A DNA stretch of 64,000 nucleotides from positions 732,672-796,671 of the forward strand of contig NZ_JYIJ01000018.1 of NCBI RefSeq assembly GCF_001543895.1, given 5' to 3'. The notes beneath the pieces were generated by a model that saw only the letters and a list, made by a program, of their open reading frames with translations, had not been told where the DNA came from and ran no database searches. This document shows, piece after piece, positions 1-8,922 of this stretch (its first letter is position 1; each line of letters starts with the position of its first letter). Made by a program: the position numbers and the translations under genes. The DNA comes from Carbonactinospora thermoautotrophica. Its GTDB lineage: Bacteria > Actinomycetota > Actinomycetes > Streptomycetales > Carbonactinosporaceae.

Positions 1-2
1 GC

Positions 3-317
3 ACGATCGTGTGTGACAAGGGCTTCGCCGGCCGAGACTTCGCCATCGCCCTGGCCGGCAAGGCCCTGACCGTGCTCCGCCCGGCCCGCAAGGACGAACC
101 CGACCCGGGCATCTTCCCCCACTGGCTACGCCAACGCGTCGAAGCGATCATCTGGACCTTGAAAGGCCAACTCCACCTCGAACACCACGGCGGGCGCATC
201 CCCACCGGCCTGTGGGCCCGCATCGTGCAGCGTCTGCTCGCCCTCAACGCCGTGATCTGGCACAACTGGACCATAGGCGCACCAGTCAAGCGCTCCCTGA
301 TCCCCTACGACCACTGA
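3..317 (+). CDS. IS982-family transposase, C-terminal part (5' end outside window)
   Basis: This is the 3' end of a transposase gene; the frame is open to the left edge, so the true start is outside the window. The translated part carries the C-terminal IS982 signature: CDKGF near the start, KDEP, WTLKGQLHLEHHGGR, then LLALNAVIWHNWTIGAPVKRSL and a final YDH. Resemblance to full-length IS982 transposases is from memory of the family. The element sits at the left border of the biosynthetic cluster and could have taken part in its mobility. Whether it is an intact copy cannot be judged here. Confidence 0.8.
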   Translation, partial: TIVCDKGFAGRDFAIALAGKALTVLRPARKDEPDPGIFPHWLRQRVEAIIWTLKGQLHLEHHGGRIPTGLWARIVQRLLALNAVIWHNWTIGAPVKRSLIPYDH

Positions 318-473
318 CCAAGGCCCTGACCAGCCCACAAATTCACATCAACGATCTAGAGGCTGCCTCTCCCTGGGCCGCCCCGACCCTCGCCGCCTCC
401 CCGGGGCGGGGACGGCCCTCACTCGGCCCGGCCGATACATCGTCCCCCGTGGTGCCCCGCCGGCCGGGCTTTT

Positions 474-523
474 CGTCGAGTGTGCGTGTCGTCACACGCG
501 TGTGACGACACGCACACTCGACG
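474..523. repeat. 50-bp perfect palindrome, copy A
   Basis: The two 25-base arms are exact reverse complements with no spacer, centred between 498 and 499 (centre ACGCGT). A second copy at 62090-62139 is identical except for one position per arm, and that change is compensated so the second copy is also perfectly palindromic. Copy A lies between the converging ends of the transposase (+) and DAHP synthase (-) genes. It could act as a two-way terminator, a cruciform-forming site or a protein-binding site. No U-tract follows. Confidence 0.9.
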
Positions 524-929
524 CGGCCAAAGCCGACGCGGCCAAAGCCGACGTCACTGGAGCCGGCGGGCCGTGCGGGCCCGGACTCCCGCGCCACCAA
601 CCCAACAATGCCCCCGCAACCCTGGTGACCCGAGAGAAACCGCCCGCACGGCCCGCCGCCCAAACCCCGGTGCCTATGACGCCTACCCGAAGGGCCATCG
701 CGTCCTCCTCACCTTCGGTGAGACTCTCATACCCTGTCGTGTGCGGCTGGCCGCGATCGCGTATCCGACCATGCCGAACCTGCCTTGGGTCGCACGCCGA
801 TGACTTGGGGCCGCGCGGTTCGGCGCAGGGGATTTTCGGCGCCGACGGGCGCATGGGCCAGGAGAGGGGGCGATCCCTGGCTGGCGTGGCAGTTCGACGG
901 CCGGGGGTTCTTCGCCCGCTTAAATAGCA

Positions 930-951
930 GGACCCGGTACGCACCGGGTCC
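930..951 (-). terminator. Possible hairpin terminator downstream of the DAHP synthase gene
   Basis: The arms GGACCCGG and CCGGGTCC pair perfectly around a 6-base loop. The hairpin lies about 120 bases beyond the stop of the minus-strand DAHP synthase gene. There is no U-run, as is usual in actinobacteria, so this is only a candidate. Confidence 0.35.
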
Positions 952-1068
952 AGGAGCTCACAAGCCCGCGAGACACGAGCGCGGTGAGAAGTCCTCGCCA
1001 TGCTGAGTGAGCGCGCTGTCCTCAGCCCGCGGCGGTGGCCAGGGCTCCGGCCTGGTTCGTACGCGCGG

Positions 1069-2115
1069 TCAGGCCGGGGTCAGCTCATTAGCCACAGCCT
1101 CGGGGATCCGCCGGCCCATCACCCGAGCCAGGTCGGCTACCGCCTGCGCCAGTTGCTGTATGTCTTGGTGGGTGAGTGCTTGGGCGCCGTCGCATAGGGC
1201 GTATGCGGGGTCGGGGTGGATGTCGATGATCAGCCCGTCCGCTCCGGCGGCGATCGCCGCCCGGGCCAGGGGCACCACCAGGTCGCGTCGCCCGCTGGCG
1301 TGGGAGGGGTCCACGATGACCGGCAGGTGAGACAGCGCGTGGGCGACGGGGACCGCGCTGATGTCCAGGGTGTTGCGGGTGGTTTTCTCAAAGGTGCGGA
1401 TCCCCCGCTCGCACAGCACGATGTTGAGGTTGCCGCGTTGGGCGATGTGCTCGGCGGCCAGCAGCCATTCTTCGATCGTGGCGCTCATGCCGCGTTTGAG
1501 CAGCACCGGGCGGGTGGTTTCGCCGACGGCGTGCAACAGGGTGAAGTTCTGCATGTTGCGGGCGCCGATTTGCAGCATGTCGGCGTAGTGGGCGGCCAGG
1601 TCGACATCGCGGGGATCGACGACTTCGGTGACGATGGGTAGGCCGGTTTCGGCGCGGACGTCGGCGAGGATTTTCAGGCCTTGTTCGCCGAGGCCTTGGA
1701 AGGTGTAGGGGGAGGTGCGGGGTTTGTAGGCTCCGCCGCGTAGCAGGGTGGCTCCGGCAGTTTTGGCCAGCCGGGCGGCGTGCAGGGTTTGTTCTGGGGT
1801 TTCCACCGCGCAGGGCCCGGCGATCAACGTGAAGGTATCCGGACCGATGGGAACCCCGCTGACCTCGACCACGGACCGAGCAGGGTGGTGTTCGGCGCTC
1901 ACCAGCTTGTACGGCGCGGAGACCTGGGCCACCTCGCTCACCCCGCGCATGCCGCGCAGCCGTTGCGGCCCGAGCCGCTCAAGGTCGCCGACCACGCCGA
2001 TGACCGTCCTGGCGAAACCGCGGCTGACGAACGCCTCGCAGCCTGCTGCCTCCGCCAGCGTCACAACGGCCTCGATGTCGGACGGATCGGCGTCGGGAGA
2101 CATCACGATGACCAT
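1069..2115 (-). CDS. aroF: 3-deoxy-7-phosphoheptulonate synthase (DAHP synthase, AroF/AroA-Ibeta type)
   Basis: This enzyme condenses phosphoenolpyruvate and erythrose 4-phosphate, the first step of the shikimate pathway. The 348-residue protein has an N-terminal ferredoxin-like regulatory domain (about 1-70) and then the TIM barrel. Family motifs seen are IAGPCAVE, LLRGGAYKPRTSPYTFQG, EVVDPRD, IGARNMQNF, VLLKRGM, CERGIRTFE and DPSHASGRRD. An ATG with GGGGAG about 13 bases upstream was chosen. It is the last gene of a minus-strand group after the PhzE-like gene, so it is probably a cluster-dedicated copy that boosts chorismate supply. Function is secure from motifs; dedication to the cluster is inferred from position. 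Confidence 0.93.
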   Translation of the reverse strand: MVIVMSPDADPSDIEAVVTLAEAAGCEAFVSRGFARTVIGVVGDLERLGPQRLRGMRGVSEVAQVSAPYKLVSAEHHPARSVVEVSGVPIGPDTFTLIAGPCAVETPEQTLHAARLAKTAGATLLRGGAYKPRTSPYTFQGLGEQGLKILADVRAETGLPIVTEVVDPRDVDLAAHYADMLQIGARNMQNFTLLHAVGETTRPVLLKRGMSATIEEWLLAAEHIAQRGNLNIVLCERGIRTFEKTTRNTLDISAVPVAHALSHLPVIVDPSHASGRRDLVVPLARAAIAAGADGLIIDIHPDPAYALCDGAQALTHQDIQQLAQAVADLARVMGRRIPEAVANELTPA

Positions 2116-2374
2116 ATTTTCGAGACTCCCCTCTTCCTTCTTTCCTCTTGCTCCAAAAGGCGGTGAATGGCCGAGACGGGAAGTGGAAACAGGAAACCTT
2201 GTCTTGACCTCTGAGCCAGTTCGGGACGTCGACTCCGGTGAGCATGCCCGCGATCACGCTGTCGAGCCGGTGATCCGTCACCGGACGCGACGAGGTCTTT
2301 GGTGGCCGGTCGGACCGTTCTCCTGTTCGCCAGCGCCTCGGCGGCGACCGCGATCCGCGAGGCCGGATCGCTGG

Positions 2375-2875
2375 TCAGAACAATGTCACGTGGTATTTCT
2401 CCGCGAGCTCGGCAAGGCTGTCCAAGTCGATTTCCATACCGAAAGAAGCGGCGTGCGCGACGAGCTTTTCCAACGCGGAGGGGTCATTCGGCGCGGCGAC
2501 TTCCGAGATGCCGCGGAAATACCTGTCCAGGTTTCCGGGAGTGATCGCCATGATCATGCGCGCGGTGCTGTTCCCGGCGTTCCAGAAGGAGTGAGCGACA
2601 CCCCGTGGGCCGAAGACCACCGATCCTGGTTCCGCCTCGACATCCAGGTCGCCGAGCCTGACGCCTACACGTCCCTCGATGACGAACACGGTCTCGTCTT
2701 CGTGCGCGTGCACGTGCACCGGGGCGACCAGCCCGCCCGGTTGCACCGTGATCTCCATCATGCTCAGCGATCCTCCTGCTGAGGCGCCGGACAACAGCAT
2801 CCGTTCCATCACCTTCGGCCGGGGCAGGTGGAAGCCGTCCCCTGGCGCGACCACCACTGGGCGCGGCACGGTCAT
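2375..2875 (-). CDS. Cupin-domain protein
   Basis: A 166-residue single-domain cupin. Motif 1 appears as PVHVHAHEDETVFVIEGRVGV (metal ligands H, H, E) and motif 2 as PGSVVFGPRGVAHSFWNAG (ligand H), so a mononuclear metal site is likely. Members include dioxygenases, cyclases and small-molecule binders, and the substrate cannot be read from sequence. It lies between the DAHP synthase and the flavin oxidase on the same strand; a second, different cupin is at 10747. The ATG follows GAGAAGGGA. A role in tailoring an aromatic intermediate is inference from context. Confidence 0.8.
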   Translation of the reverse strand: MTVPRPVVVAPGDGFHLPRPKVMERMLLSGASAGGSLSMMEITVQPGGLVAPVHVHAHEDETVFVIEGRVGVRLGDLDVEAEPGSVVFGPRGVAHSFWNAGNSTARMIMAITPGNLDRYFRGISEVAAPNDPSALEKLVAHAASFGMEIDLDSLAELAEKYHVTLF

Positions 2876-2918
2876 TCCCTTCTCATCTCCTTCGCGGCGT
2901 GCGCTTTCATGGCTGTGT

Positions 2919-2948
2919 GATCTGGGTCGAGGTGATCTGGGTCGAGGT
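2919..2948. repeat. Short tandem duplication upstream of the cupin gene
   Basis: The 15-base unit TGATCTGGGTCGAGG occurs twice in tandem just upstream of the cupin start. It may be a binding site for a regulator or simple slippage. Nothing further can be said. Confidence 0.5.
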
Positions 2949-2981
2949 CAGACGTACGACGTCACGGACTCAAAGGTGGTT

Positions 2982-3012
2982 TCCGGGCTCGCCCTGGCAG
3001 GGCGAGCCCGGA
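2982..3012 (-). terminator. Hairpin terminator after the flavin oxidase gene
   Basis: A perfect 14-bp stem (arms beginning TCCGGGCTCG and AGGGCGAGCC) with a 3-base loop starts 7 bases past the stop codon of the minus-strand flavin oxidase gene. It would end or attenuate transcription before the cupin and DAHP synthase genes, implying they have their own promoter or rely on read-through. Confidence 0.65.
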
Positions 3013-3018
3013 GGGGCG

Positions 3019-4656
3019 CTACCGATTCGGCAGCCGGATGGATTGGGCGTGGCGGAAGATGTCCCTGGGATCCCACGTCGCCTTGACCTGCTGCAACCGT
3101 GGGTAGTTGTCTTTGTAGTACAGCGTGTGCCAAGGCACGCCAGAGGTGTTCCACTGCGGGTCGCTCAGGTCGAGGTCCGCGTAGTTGATGAAGCAGCCGT
3201 CGGTCACCGCGTTAGGCACCGGAACCCCGCCGGTGTCGCTGTAGACGTCTCGGTAGAACTCCCTGAGCCAGCTGATGTGTTTGCTGTCCTCGGCCGGATC
3301 GGTCCAGGCCACCAGGTAGTGCAGCTTCATCACCGAGTCGCGCTGCGCGACCGCGGTCGCGGAGGGCGACACGGTGTTGGTCTTGCCGCCGTAGGAGGCG
3401 ATCTGCACCATCGCGACGGGGTGCTGGTAGTCCGTGCGCGTGAGGTGCTGGTAGAAGGCCGCGAGCTGGGCGTCGGTGAAGTTCCTGCGCATGTAGGCGG
3501 ACTTGAAGTCGGCGCGTCCGGTCGGGTCGCCGCCGAACAGGCTGCTCCACAGGGTCGAATGCAGCCATGGCAGGCGACGCTGCTCGTTGATCCGAGGGAT
3601 CACGCCGACGCCGTCGTTGATCGCGGCGAGGTATTCGTTGAGCATCTGCTCGGCGTTGGGTGTCGAGGCGTCCAGTTGCGTGACCAGGGTGATGGCGCCG
3701 TTCGCGCGGTGCGCGACATTGAACCGGCTGAACAGGCCCGTGTAGGGGGAGTTCGGCGCGCTGTTGGCCTCGTGCCAGGCGCCGAAGTTGCGCAGCAGCC
3801 GGGTGAACGCCTGCTCGGTCAGCGAGTCCCACGGCCAGGACACCGAGCTCACCCAGACCTGGGCGGGCGGCTTCGGTAGCAGGTTCGCGGGGTTCGTGTC
3901 GGTGGCGTTCGGGTCGCGCAACCAGTAGCGGGTGATCACGCCGAAGTTGCCGCCGCCCGCGCCGGTGTGCGCCCACCACAGGCCCCGCAGGGCGGGATCG
4001 GAACTGTCCCGCGTGGCCACCACGCTGCGCGCGGTGCCGGAGGAGTCCACCACCACGACCTCGACCCCGTACAGGTAGTCCACGGTCAGGCCGTGCGATC
4101 GATTCAGCTGGCCGTAGCCACCGCCGACGATGTGACCGCCGGCGCCGACCGTGGGGCAGGAGCCTCCTGGAATGGTCACGCCCCAGCCCTTGAAGAGGGC
4201 CTCGTAGACCTCCCCCAGCATGGCCCCGGGCTCGACCGCGAAAGCGTTCTGGGACGAGTCGAAGTAGACCCTCTTCATCTCGGACATGTCGATGACGACC
4301 CGGATGTCCGAGCTGGTGACGAAGTCCTCATAGCAGTGCCCGCCGCTGCGGACCGCGATCCGCTTGCCCGCGGAGACCGCGTCCTGCACCAACTGGACGA
4401 CCTGCTGGGTCGTCCAGACCAGGGTGACGTGCTCCGGAGTCCCCACCCACCGCTGGTTGTATCCGCGGACCAGGTCCCCGTACCGGATGTCACCCGGTCG
4501 CACGGTGACCGGGTTCGGCGCGGATTTGACCGACCCGGTGGACGCGGCTGCCTGCGTCCCCGTCCCGTTGGATCGGGTGATCGGGAGCGCGACGGCGGCG
4601 CTTCCCACGGCCGCCGCACCGGACAAGAAGCGTCGGCGGGTGACTTGGCTCGTCAT
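3019..4656 (-). CDS. Tat-exported FAD-linked oxidase, berberine-bridge (BBE) family
   Basis: A 545-residue flavoprotein oxidase. The N-terminus has a twin-arginine signal (TRRRFLSGAAAVGSAAVALP), so it is predicted to fold in the cytoplasm and be exported. A PCMH-type FAD domain follows: SGGHCYED supplies the histidine, and the cysteine in GGSCPTVGAGG supplies the second link of a bicovalent flavin. The C-terminal BBE segment contains CFINYADLDL and YYKDNYPRLQQVKATWDP. Relatives oxidise phenols or sugar alcohols late in antibiotic pathways (for example AknOx). The ATG at 4656 is preceded by GGGAGG; an in-frame GTG 15 bases further up is less likely. It probably performs a late oxidation of the cluster product outside the cell. 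Confidence 0.88.
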   Translation of the reverse strand: MTSQVTRRRFLSGAAAVGSAAVALPITRSNGTGTQAAASTGSVKSAPNPVTVRPGDIRYGDLVRGYNQRWVGTPEHVTLVWTTQQVVQLVQDAVSAGKRIAVRSGGHCYEDFVTSSDIRVVIDMSEMKRVYFDSSQNAFAVEPGAMLGEVYEALFKGWGVTIPGGSCPTVGAGGHIVGGGYGQLNRSHGLTVDYLYGVEVVVVDSSGTARSVVATRDSSDPALRGLWWAHTGAGGGNFGVITRYWLRDPNATDTNPANLLPKPPAQVWVSSVSWPWDSLTEQAFTRLLRNFGAWHEANSAPNSPYTGLFSRFNVAHRANGAITLVTQLDASTPNAEQMLNEYLAAINDGVGVIPRINEQRRLPWLHSTLWSSLFGGDPTGRADFKSAYMRRNFTDAQLAAFYQHLTRTDYQHPVAMVQIASYGGKTNTVSPSATAVAQRDSVMKLHYLVAWTDPAEDSKHISWLREFYRDVYSDTGGVPVPNAVTDGCFINYADLDLSDPQWNTSGVPWHTLYYKDNYPRLQQVKATWDPRDIFRHAQSIRLPNR

Positions 4657-4840
4657 GTAAACCCTCCCCACGGTCAGAGCGCGACCGGCGTCGCCTGGAG
4701 CGCCGGCCCAGTGAGAGTGCTTGAGAAGTGCGTGAGAACTTGGATGAGCGCTGCCCGGCTCACCCGGACAGCGCGGCAGACGGGCGGGCGGATCCGATCG
4801 GACTGTGGGACCGCCCGTCCTCCCGGCCAGGGGGAGGCCG

Positions 4841-6781
4841 TCAGGTGGCGAGGCCGACAGGAAGCAGGAGCGAGGTGACCAGCTCGCGTAGGATGTCCAC
4901 CCCGTGCTCGGTGAGCACGGACTCGGGGTGGAACTGCACCGACCGGAAGCCTGGGCCGCGGAGGGCGTGTACCTCGCCGCTCCCGGCGTCCCGGCTCACC
5001 TCGACCGGCCCCATGGCGCACTCGAACCGGTCGACGGAGCAGACCGCGGTGAACGTGTTGTAGAAGGCGACCCGTCGGCGGCGGCCGAAAAAGTCGATCT
5101 CCTTCTGCAGGCCCTGATTCGGAACCTGCTTGCGGATCAGCTTCAGGCCGAGCAGCGAGGACAGGACCTGATGCCCGAGGCACACCGCGAGGAAGGGGGT
5201 CTGTCCCGCGAGCAACCTACGGGTGATGCCCCGCAGGGTGGCTATCTTGGGGTCGCTCACCGCACGTGGATCACCCGGTCCGGGGCCCACGACGATCAGG
5301 GCGAAGCCCTCAAGATCGGGGGGTTCGTCGAATCGGCGGACCACCACCGTGAGCCCGAGCGACCGCAGCTGGTGGGCGAGCATGGCGGTGAAGGTGTCTT
5401 CGGCGTCCACCAGCAGCACGCGGCAGCCGATCAGCTCCTGCACGGTGAGATCGCGACGAGCTCGCTGTTCCAGCCAGAACCGGGCCAAGGCGTCGTTGCG
5501 GGCCTGCAGGGCTCGGCGAACCTCGGGGTGCTCGCCGAGGCGTTGCCTGGAGGCGGTGCTCGTCTCGTCGGAGGTGTCCGTCCCTTCGAGGGCGGCGAGC
5601 AGCGCGGTCGCCTTGGCCCGGGTTTCGGCGACCTCCGAAGCCGGGTCGGAGTGCCGGACGAGGGTGGCGCCCACGCCGATGCGCAGTCGACCGGTCCGGT
5701 CGATCTCCGCGGTCCGAATCAGGATCGCGGAGTCCAGCGTGCGGGCGCCGCGCGCGTCTCGACCGATGAGCGCCAGCACGCCGCTGTAGTAACCGCGTCC
5801 TCGCGGCTCGTACCGGGCGATCACCCGGAAAGCGTTCTCCAGCGGGCTGCCGGTGACCGTCGGCGCGAACATGGTCTCCCGCAGGACATCCCGCACATCC
5901 AGCGAGCTGCGCCCTTCGATGAAGTACTCAGTGTGGGCGAGCTTCGCCATCTCCTTCAGCCGCGGTCCGATCACGCGAACGCCGAGGTCGCACACCCGCG
6001 TCATCATCTTGAGTTCCTCATCCACCACCATGTACAGCTCCTCGGCCTCCTTGCGGTCGGCCAGGAACCGCAGCACATCGGGCAGCGAGAGACCGGACGG
6101 CGGGTAGCGGTAGGTGCCGCTGATCGGGTTCATGACCACGACGCCATCGGCGAGGCTGACATGCCGTTCCGGAGTAGCGCCGATGAACGTGCGATCGTCG
6201 GTGTGGACGAGGAATGTCCAGTAGGCCCCGAGCTCGCGCGCCAGCAGGCGGCGGAAAACCGCCAGCGCGGTCCGCGCCGAGTGGTTCTTGACACGCGCCA
6301 CGAAAGAACGCCTGATGACGAAGTTGGAGCCTTCTCCTCGACCGATCTCCTCCGCCAAGACCTTCCGAACGATGTCGGAGTAGCTTTCGTCATCGATGTC
6401 GAAGTCCGCGTCCGCCAGCTCGACCGGGTCATCGGGAAGCAGGCGCAGCGCTTCGGACACCGACATCCTGCCTTGCGCTCGGACGGTCATCGCCAGCAGC
6501 GGCTCGCCGTCCTCCCGGTAGGCGAATCCGCGTTCTGCGATCTGCCGGTACGGCACGACCACGAGCAGTTCGTGGTGTGGCGTGCCCGGCGTCCGCGGTG
6601 AATCAGGTAACGGGAGATCGGCGAGCATGTCCACGGTCGACACGTCGCCGATGAGGACTTCCACCTCATCCCGAACCGACTCCGGACGCCACAGCAACGC
6701 GAACGCGGGGACGTCGGGGGCCAGAAGCTGGGTGAGATCTACGCCACTCCCGTCGGTGGCCTCGGCATCCTTTCGGATCAT
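4841..6781 (-). CDS. PhzE-like 2-amino-2-deoxyisochorismate (ADIC) synthase, fused synthase/glutaminase
   Basis: The 646-residue protein joins an anthranilate-synthase-type chorismate domain (about 1-430) to a class I glutamine amidotransferase (about 455-646). Seen motifs are NPISGTYRYP, EELYMVVDEELKMM, FAPTVTGSPLENAF and YYSGVLALIG, then CLGHQVLSSLLG (nucleophile Cys) and SVQFHPESVLTE (His-Glu). Order and length match PhzE, which makes ADIC from chorismate and glutamine. The PhzD-like isochorismatase at 23227 would take ADIC to DHHA, which favours ADIC over anthranilate as product. The start ATG has GGAGG upstream. Codon 58 is TTA (6608-6610), rare in such DNA. Primary anthranilate synthase is the main alternative. 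Confidence 0.88.
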   Translation of the reverse strand: MIRKDAEATDGSGVDLTQLLAPDVPAFALLWRPESVRDEVEVLIGDVSTVDMLADLPLPDSPRTPGTPHHELLVVVPYRQIAERGFAYREDGEPLLAMTVRAQGRMSVSEALRLLPDDPVELADADFDIDDESYSDIVRKVLAEEIGRGEGSNFVIRRSFVARVKNHSARTALAVFRRLLARELGAYWTFLVHTDDRTFIGATPERHVSLADGVVVMNPISGTYRYPPSGLSLPDVLRFLADRKEAEELYMVVDEELKMMTRVCDLGVRVIGPRLKEMAKLAHTEYFIEGRSSLDVRDVLRETMFAPTVTGSPLENAFRVIARYEPRGRGYYSGVLALIGRDARGARTLDSAILIRTAEIDRTGRLRIGVGATLVRHSDPASEVAETRAKATALLAALEGTDTSDETSTASRQRLGEHPEVRRALQARNDALARFWLEQRARRDLTVQELIGCRVLLVDAEDTFTAMLAHQLRSLGLTVVVRRFDEPPDLEGFALIVVGPGPGDPRAVSDPKIATLRGITRRLLAGQTPFLAVCLGHQVLSSLLGLKLIRKQVPNQGLQKEIDFFGRRRRVAFYNTFTAVCSVDRFECAMGPVEVSRDAGSGEVHALRGPGFRSVQFHPESVLTEHGVDILRELVTSLLLPVGLAT

Positions 6782-6958
6782 CCCTGTTTACCTCCACTGA
6801 GGAACAACAGGCGGAGTCATCGGTGAGCTGCTCCTCGTCCTGTTACGGAAAGCCGTGGTGCGGCAGGCGAGTCAGCACGAAGTCTGAGTCATCGGAAAAT
6901 TCGTTCCGATATCTGAGTCCAGCCGAATCGATCCTCGCGCGAGGCCTGGTTACCCACA

Positions 6959-6976
6959 ACTACTTATTTGAGTCGT
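6959..6976. promoter_or_regulatory. Candidate operator ACTACT-N6-AGTCGT
   Basis: The half-sites ACTACT and AGTCGT, six bases apart, form an inverted repeat with one mismatch. The same half-sites with the same spacing occur upstream of the aspartokinase operon at 15411-15428. The site is about 180 bases upstream of the PhzE-like start. A cluster regulator could bind both; that is inference. Confidence 0.4.
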
Positions 6977-7014
6977 AATAACTCTTCACTTGCGGCTCGA
7001 AACGTGGCGCGAAA

Positions 7015-7028
7015 ACTACTTGAGTAGT
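7015..7028. promoter_or_regulatory. Candidate operator ACTACT-N2-AGTAGT
   Basis: A perfect inverted repeat of ACTACT and AGTAGT with a 2-base spacer, about 235 bases upstream of the PhzE-like gene. The half-sites are the same as at 15411 and 6959, but the spacing is shorter. Confidence 0.4.
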
Positions 7029-7077
7029 GAATCGCGGAATGGCGAAGCGACGGAAGACGAGAGCGCTCGAATCTCTT

Positions 7078-7116
7078 AAAAAGAGAAGGCCGCCCTGTCA
7101 GGGCGGCCTTCTCTTT
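7078..7116 (-). terminator. Strong intrinsic terminator after the phenol-hydroxylase-type gene
   Basis: A perfect 16-bp stem (7080-7095 with 7101-7116) encloses a 5-base loop. Read on the minus strand the stem ends in CTCTTT and continues into T-rich sequence, the form of a factor-independent terminator. It lies about 135 bases beyond the stop of the minus-strand hydroxylase gene. Confidence 0.8.
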
Positions 7117-7250
7117 CGCGGCCCCTCTCACATGAACCGTGGATTTCTATTTATCCCCCGGAGGGAAGCGGGCGAGATTTTCACCGGTCGCATCGGACCG
7201 ACCGCGAGTGTGAAGCCGTCACCCCTTCCCAACGACACGGGCGGGACTGA

Positions 7251-8861
7251 TCAGCGCCCGCACACCCGGTCGAGCACCGCTCCCCAGTCCTCGGGCGGGG
7301 TGTTCCCGCGCCACGCCACGTGGTGGTCGGGGCGCACCAGGACCAGGTCACGCTCCCACACCGCACGTACGTTCTCGTCGTCCACGGGGAGGTGCGTCAT
7401 CGGCACTCCGCGTCGCTGGGCCTCCTCCACCAGGGCTTTGCCGGCGTTCTCCGCGGAGAGGTCCACCAGCGTCAGCCCGGTCCCGAACCGGTCGAACAGC
7501 GCGGAGCCGTCCCGCAGCCGTACGCTGGGCGCGCGGCCACCCGGCCATGTGCTCGGGACGATGCGCTGCCACTCCCATCGAGGTGCGGAACCTTCCTCAT
7601 GGCAGATGACCGGCGAGGAGGTGTAGCGGTAGCCGAAGTGGATGCCGATGTTGTCGACCTGGTAGCTCTCCTTCTCCAGGAAGCCCGTCAGGTGCTCCCG
7701 AGAGGCGCCGTACTGCGTCATCCGCGGGAAGCGGTGCCACACCTCCAGCAGGTTGAGGGACATCTCCCGGTTGAACAGCGCGACCGGTCGCCGTTCGGCC
7801 TCGTAGCTGTCCAACAGGCGCGGCCCACCCCATCCGTTGATGACGGCGGCGAGCTTCCAGCCCAGGTCCACGGCGTCGCCGAGGCCGGTGTTCGCCCCGT
7901 GTCCCCCGGTCGGGAAGAACTGGTGCGCCGCGTCGCCGGCGAGGAAGACAGAGCCACGTCGGTAGGATTCGGCCACCGCCATCCGCCCTATCCACTCGGC
8001 GGTGATGATCACCTCGTCGACTCGGAACTTGACGCCGAGTCGCTCCTGGACCACCGCCATCGGATCCGCGGGGAGGGGCCCGTCGTCGAAGACCGGGAAG
8101 GTGCCCGTCCAGGTGTCTTTCTCGTCCCGCGACACTAGGGTCAGGCCGCGGCCTGAGATCGTCAGGAAGAACCTGCCGTGTTGACGCAGCGCGGGATCGC
8201 CGCTGCGGAAGTACACGTCACAGTGCCGCGTCGTGGGCCCTATCGAATCCAGCGGTATCCGCAGCGCTTGGCGGACAGCGCTGTTGGCGCCGTCGCATCC
8301 GACGAGGAAACGGGTCCGGATCGAGTGCCGCGTACCGGTGGTCGAGTCGACGACGTGCGCGGTCACGCCGTCCGCGTCCTGGTCCAGCCTGACGAAGGTC
8401 CAGCCTTCGCGTACGTCGATCAAGGGGTGCGCACGCGTCCGCCGGCGCCCGAGGTCCTCCAGCAAAGAGCCCAGCACGCGCTGGTACGGCTCTAGCGGCA
8501 TGGAGCCGTCGTTGACCTTGTTGATCTTCTCCAGCACCCCTGCCACGGATGGGTAGTGCCACCGCGTGAGGGGCGGCTCGTCAAAGCCGCGGGTCCAGAT
8601 GAAGGTGAAGGGATGCTCAGGCCCCACCCCGAGGGCGCGGATCTCGTCAGATAAGCCGAGCCGGCGCAGCAGCTCCATGCTTCGCCCGTTGACGAAGTCC
8701 ATCTTGGGGTGGCGCGACGGCGTCAACGACCGGTCGATGAGGATGCTGGGAACGCCATGGTGCGCCAGTTCCAGGGCGAGGATGGCCCCGACCGGGCCGG
8801 CCCCCACGACCAGCACTGGTGCGCTAGGGGCGTCGGGCTCAGAGCGTCGCTGGGTGTTCAC
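7251..8861 (-). CDS. FAD-dependent aromatic hydroxylase (phenol hydroxylase/PheA-TfdB type)
   Basis: A 536-residue class A flavoprotein monooxygenase. It has an N-terminal Rossmann fingerprint (VVGAGPVGAILALELAHHG), the DG motif (FLVGCDGANSAVRQAL) and the GD motif (GSVFLAGDAAHQFFPTGGHGANTGLGDA), followed by a thioredoxin-like C-terminal domain typical of phenol hydroxylases. It uses NAD(P)H and O2 to hydroxylate aromatic rings. It precedes the exporter-to-PhzE block and ends at a strong terminator. Codon 70 is TTA (8652-8654). Ring hydroxylation of an aminohydroxybenzoate-derived intermediate is the likely job; the exact substrate is unknown. Confidence 0.88.
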   Translation of the reverse strand: MNTQRRSEPDAPSAPVLVVGAGPVGAILALELAHHGVPSILIDRSLTPSRHPKMDFVNGRSMELLRRLGLSDEIRALGVGPEHPFTFIWTRGFDEPPLTRWHYPSVAGVLEKINKVNDGSMPLEPYQRVLGSLLEDLGRRRTRAHPLIDVREGWTFVRLDQDADGVTAHVVDSTTGTRHSIRTRFLVGCDGANSAVRQALRIPLDSIGPTTRHCDVYFRSGDPALRQHGRFFLTISGRGLTLVSRDEKDTWTGTFPVFDDGPLPADPMAVVQERLGVKFRVDEVIITAEWIGRMAVAESYRRGSVFLAGDAAHQFFPTGGHGANTGLGDAVDLGWKLAAVINGWGGPRLLDSYEAERRPVALFNREMSLNLLEVWHRFPRMTQYGASREHLTGFLEKESYQVDNIGIHFGYRYTSSPVICHEEGSAPRWEWQRIVPSTWPGGRAPSVRLRDGSALFDRFGTGLTLVDLSAENAGKALVEEAQRRGVPMTHLPVDDENVRAVWERDLVLVRPDHHVAWRGNTPPEDWGAVLDRVCGR

Positions 8862-8922
8862 GCGATCAACTCCCTAGCGGGTAGGCCGAGTACGGAGGTC
8901 TTGTCGAATTCCGGACAGAGGC

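Larger units (their letters stand above)
318..1068. other. Intergenic stretch between transposase and DAHP synthase
   Basis: About 750 bases lie between two convergent genes. They hold the 50-bp perfect palindrome at 474-523, a 15-base direct duplication just after it (about 521-550, unit ending CCAAAGCCGAC), and a small hairpin at 930-951. Open frames here are compositional and none shows a recognisable protein. Confidence 0.5.
6782..7250. other. AT-richer promoter region upstream of the PhzE-like gene
   Basis: This 469-base gap is noticeably richer in A and T than its surroundings. It holds two ACTACT/AGT(A/C)GT inverted repeats (6959-6976 and 7015-7028) and the terminator of the next gene at 7078-7116. 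The promoter of the minus-strand PhzE-like gene should be here. I see no coding region. Confidence 0.55.
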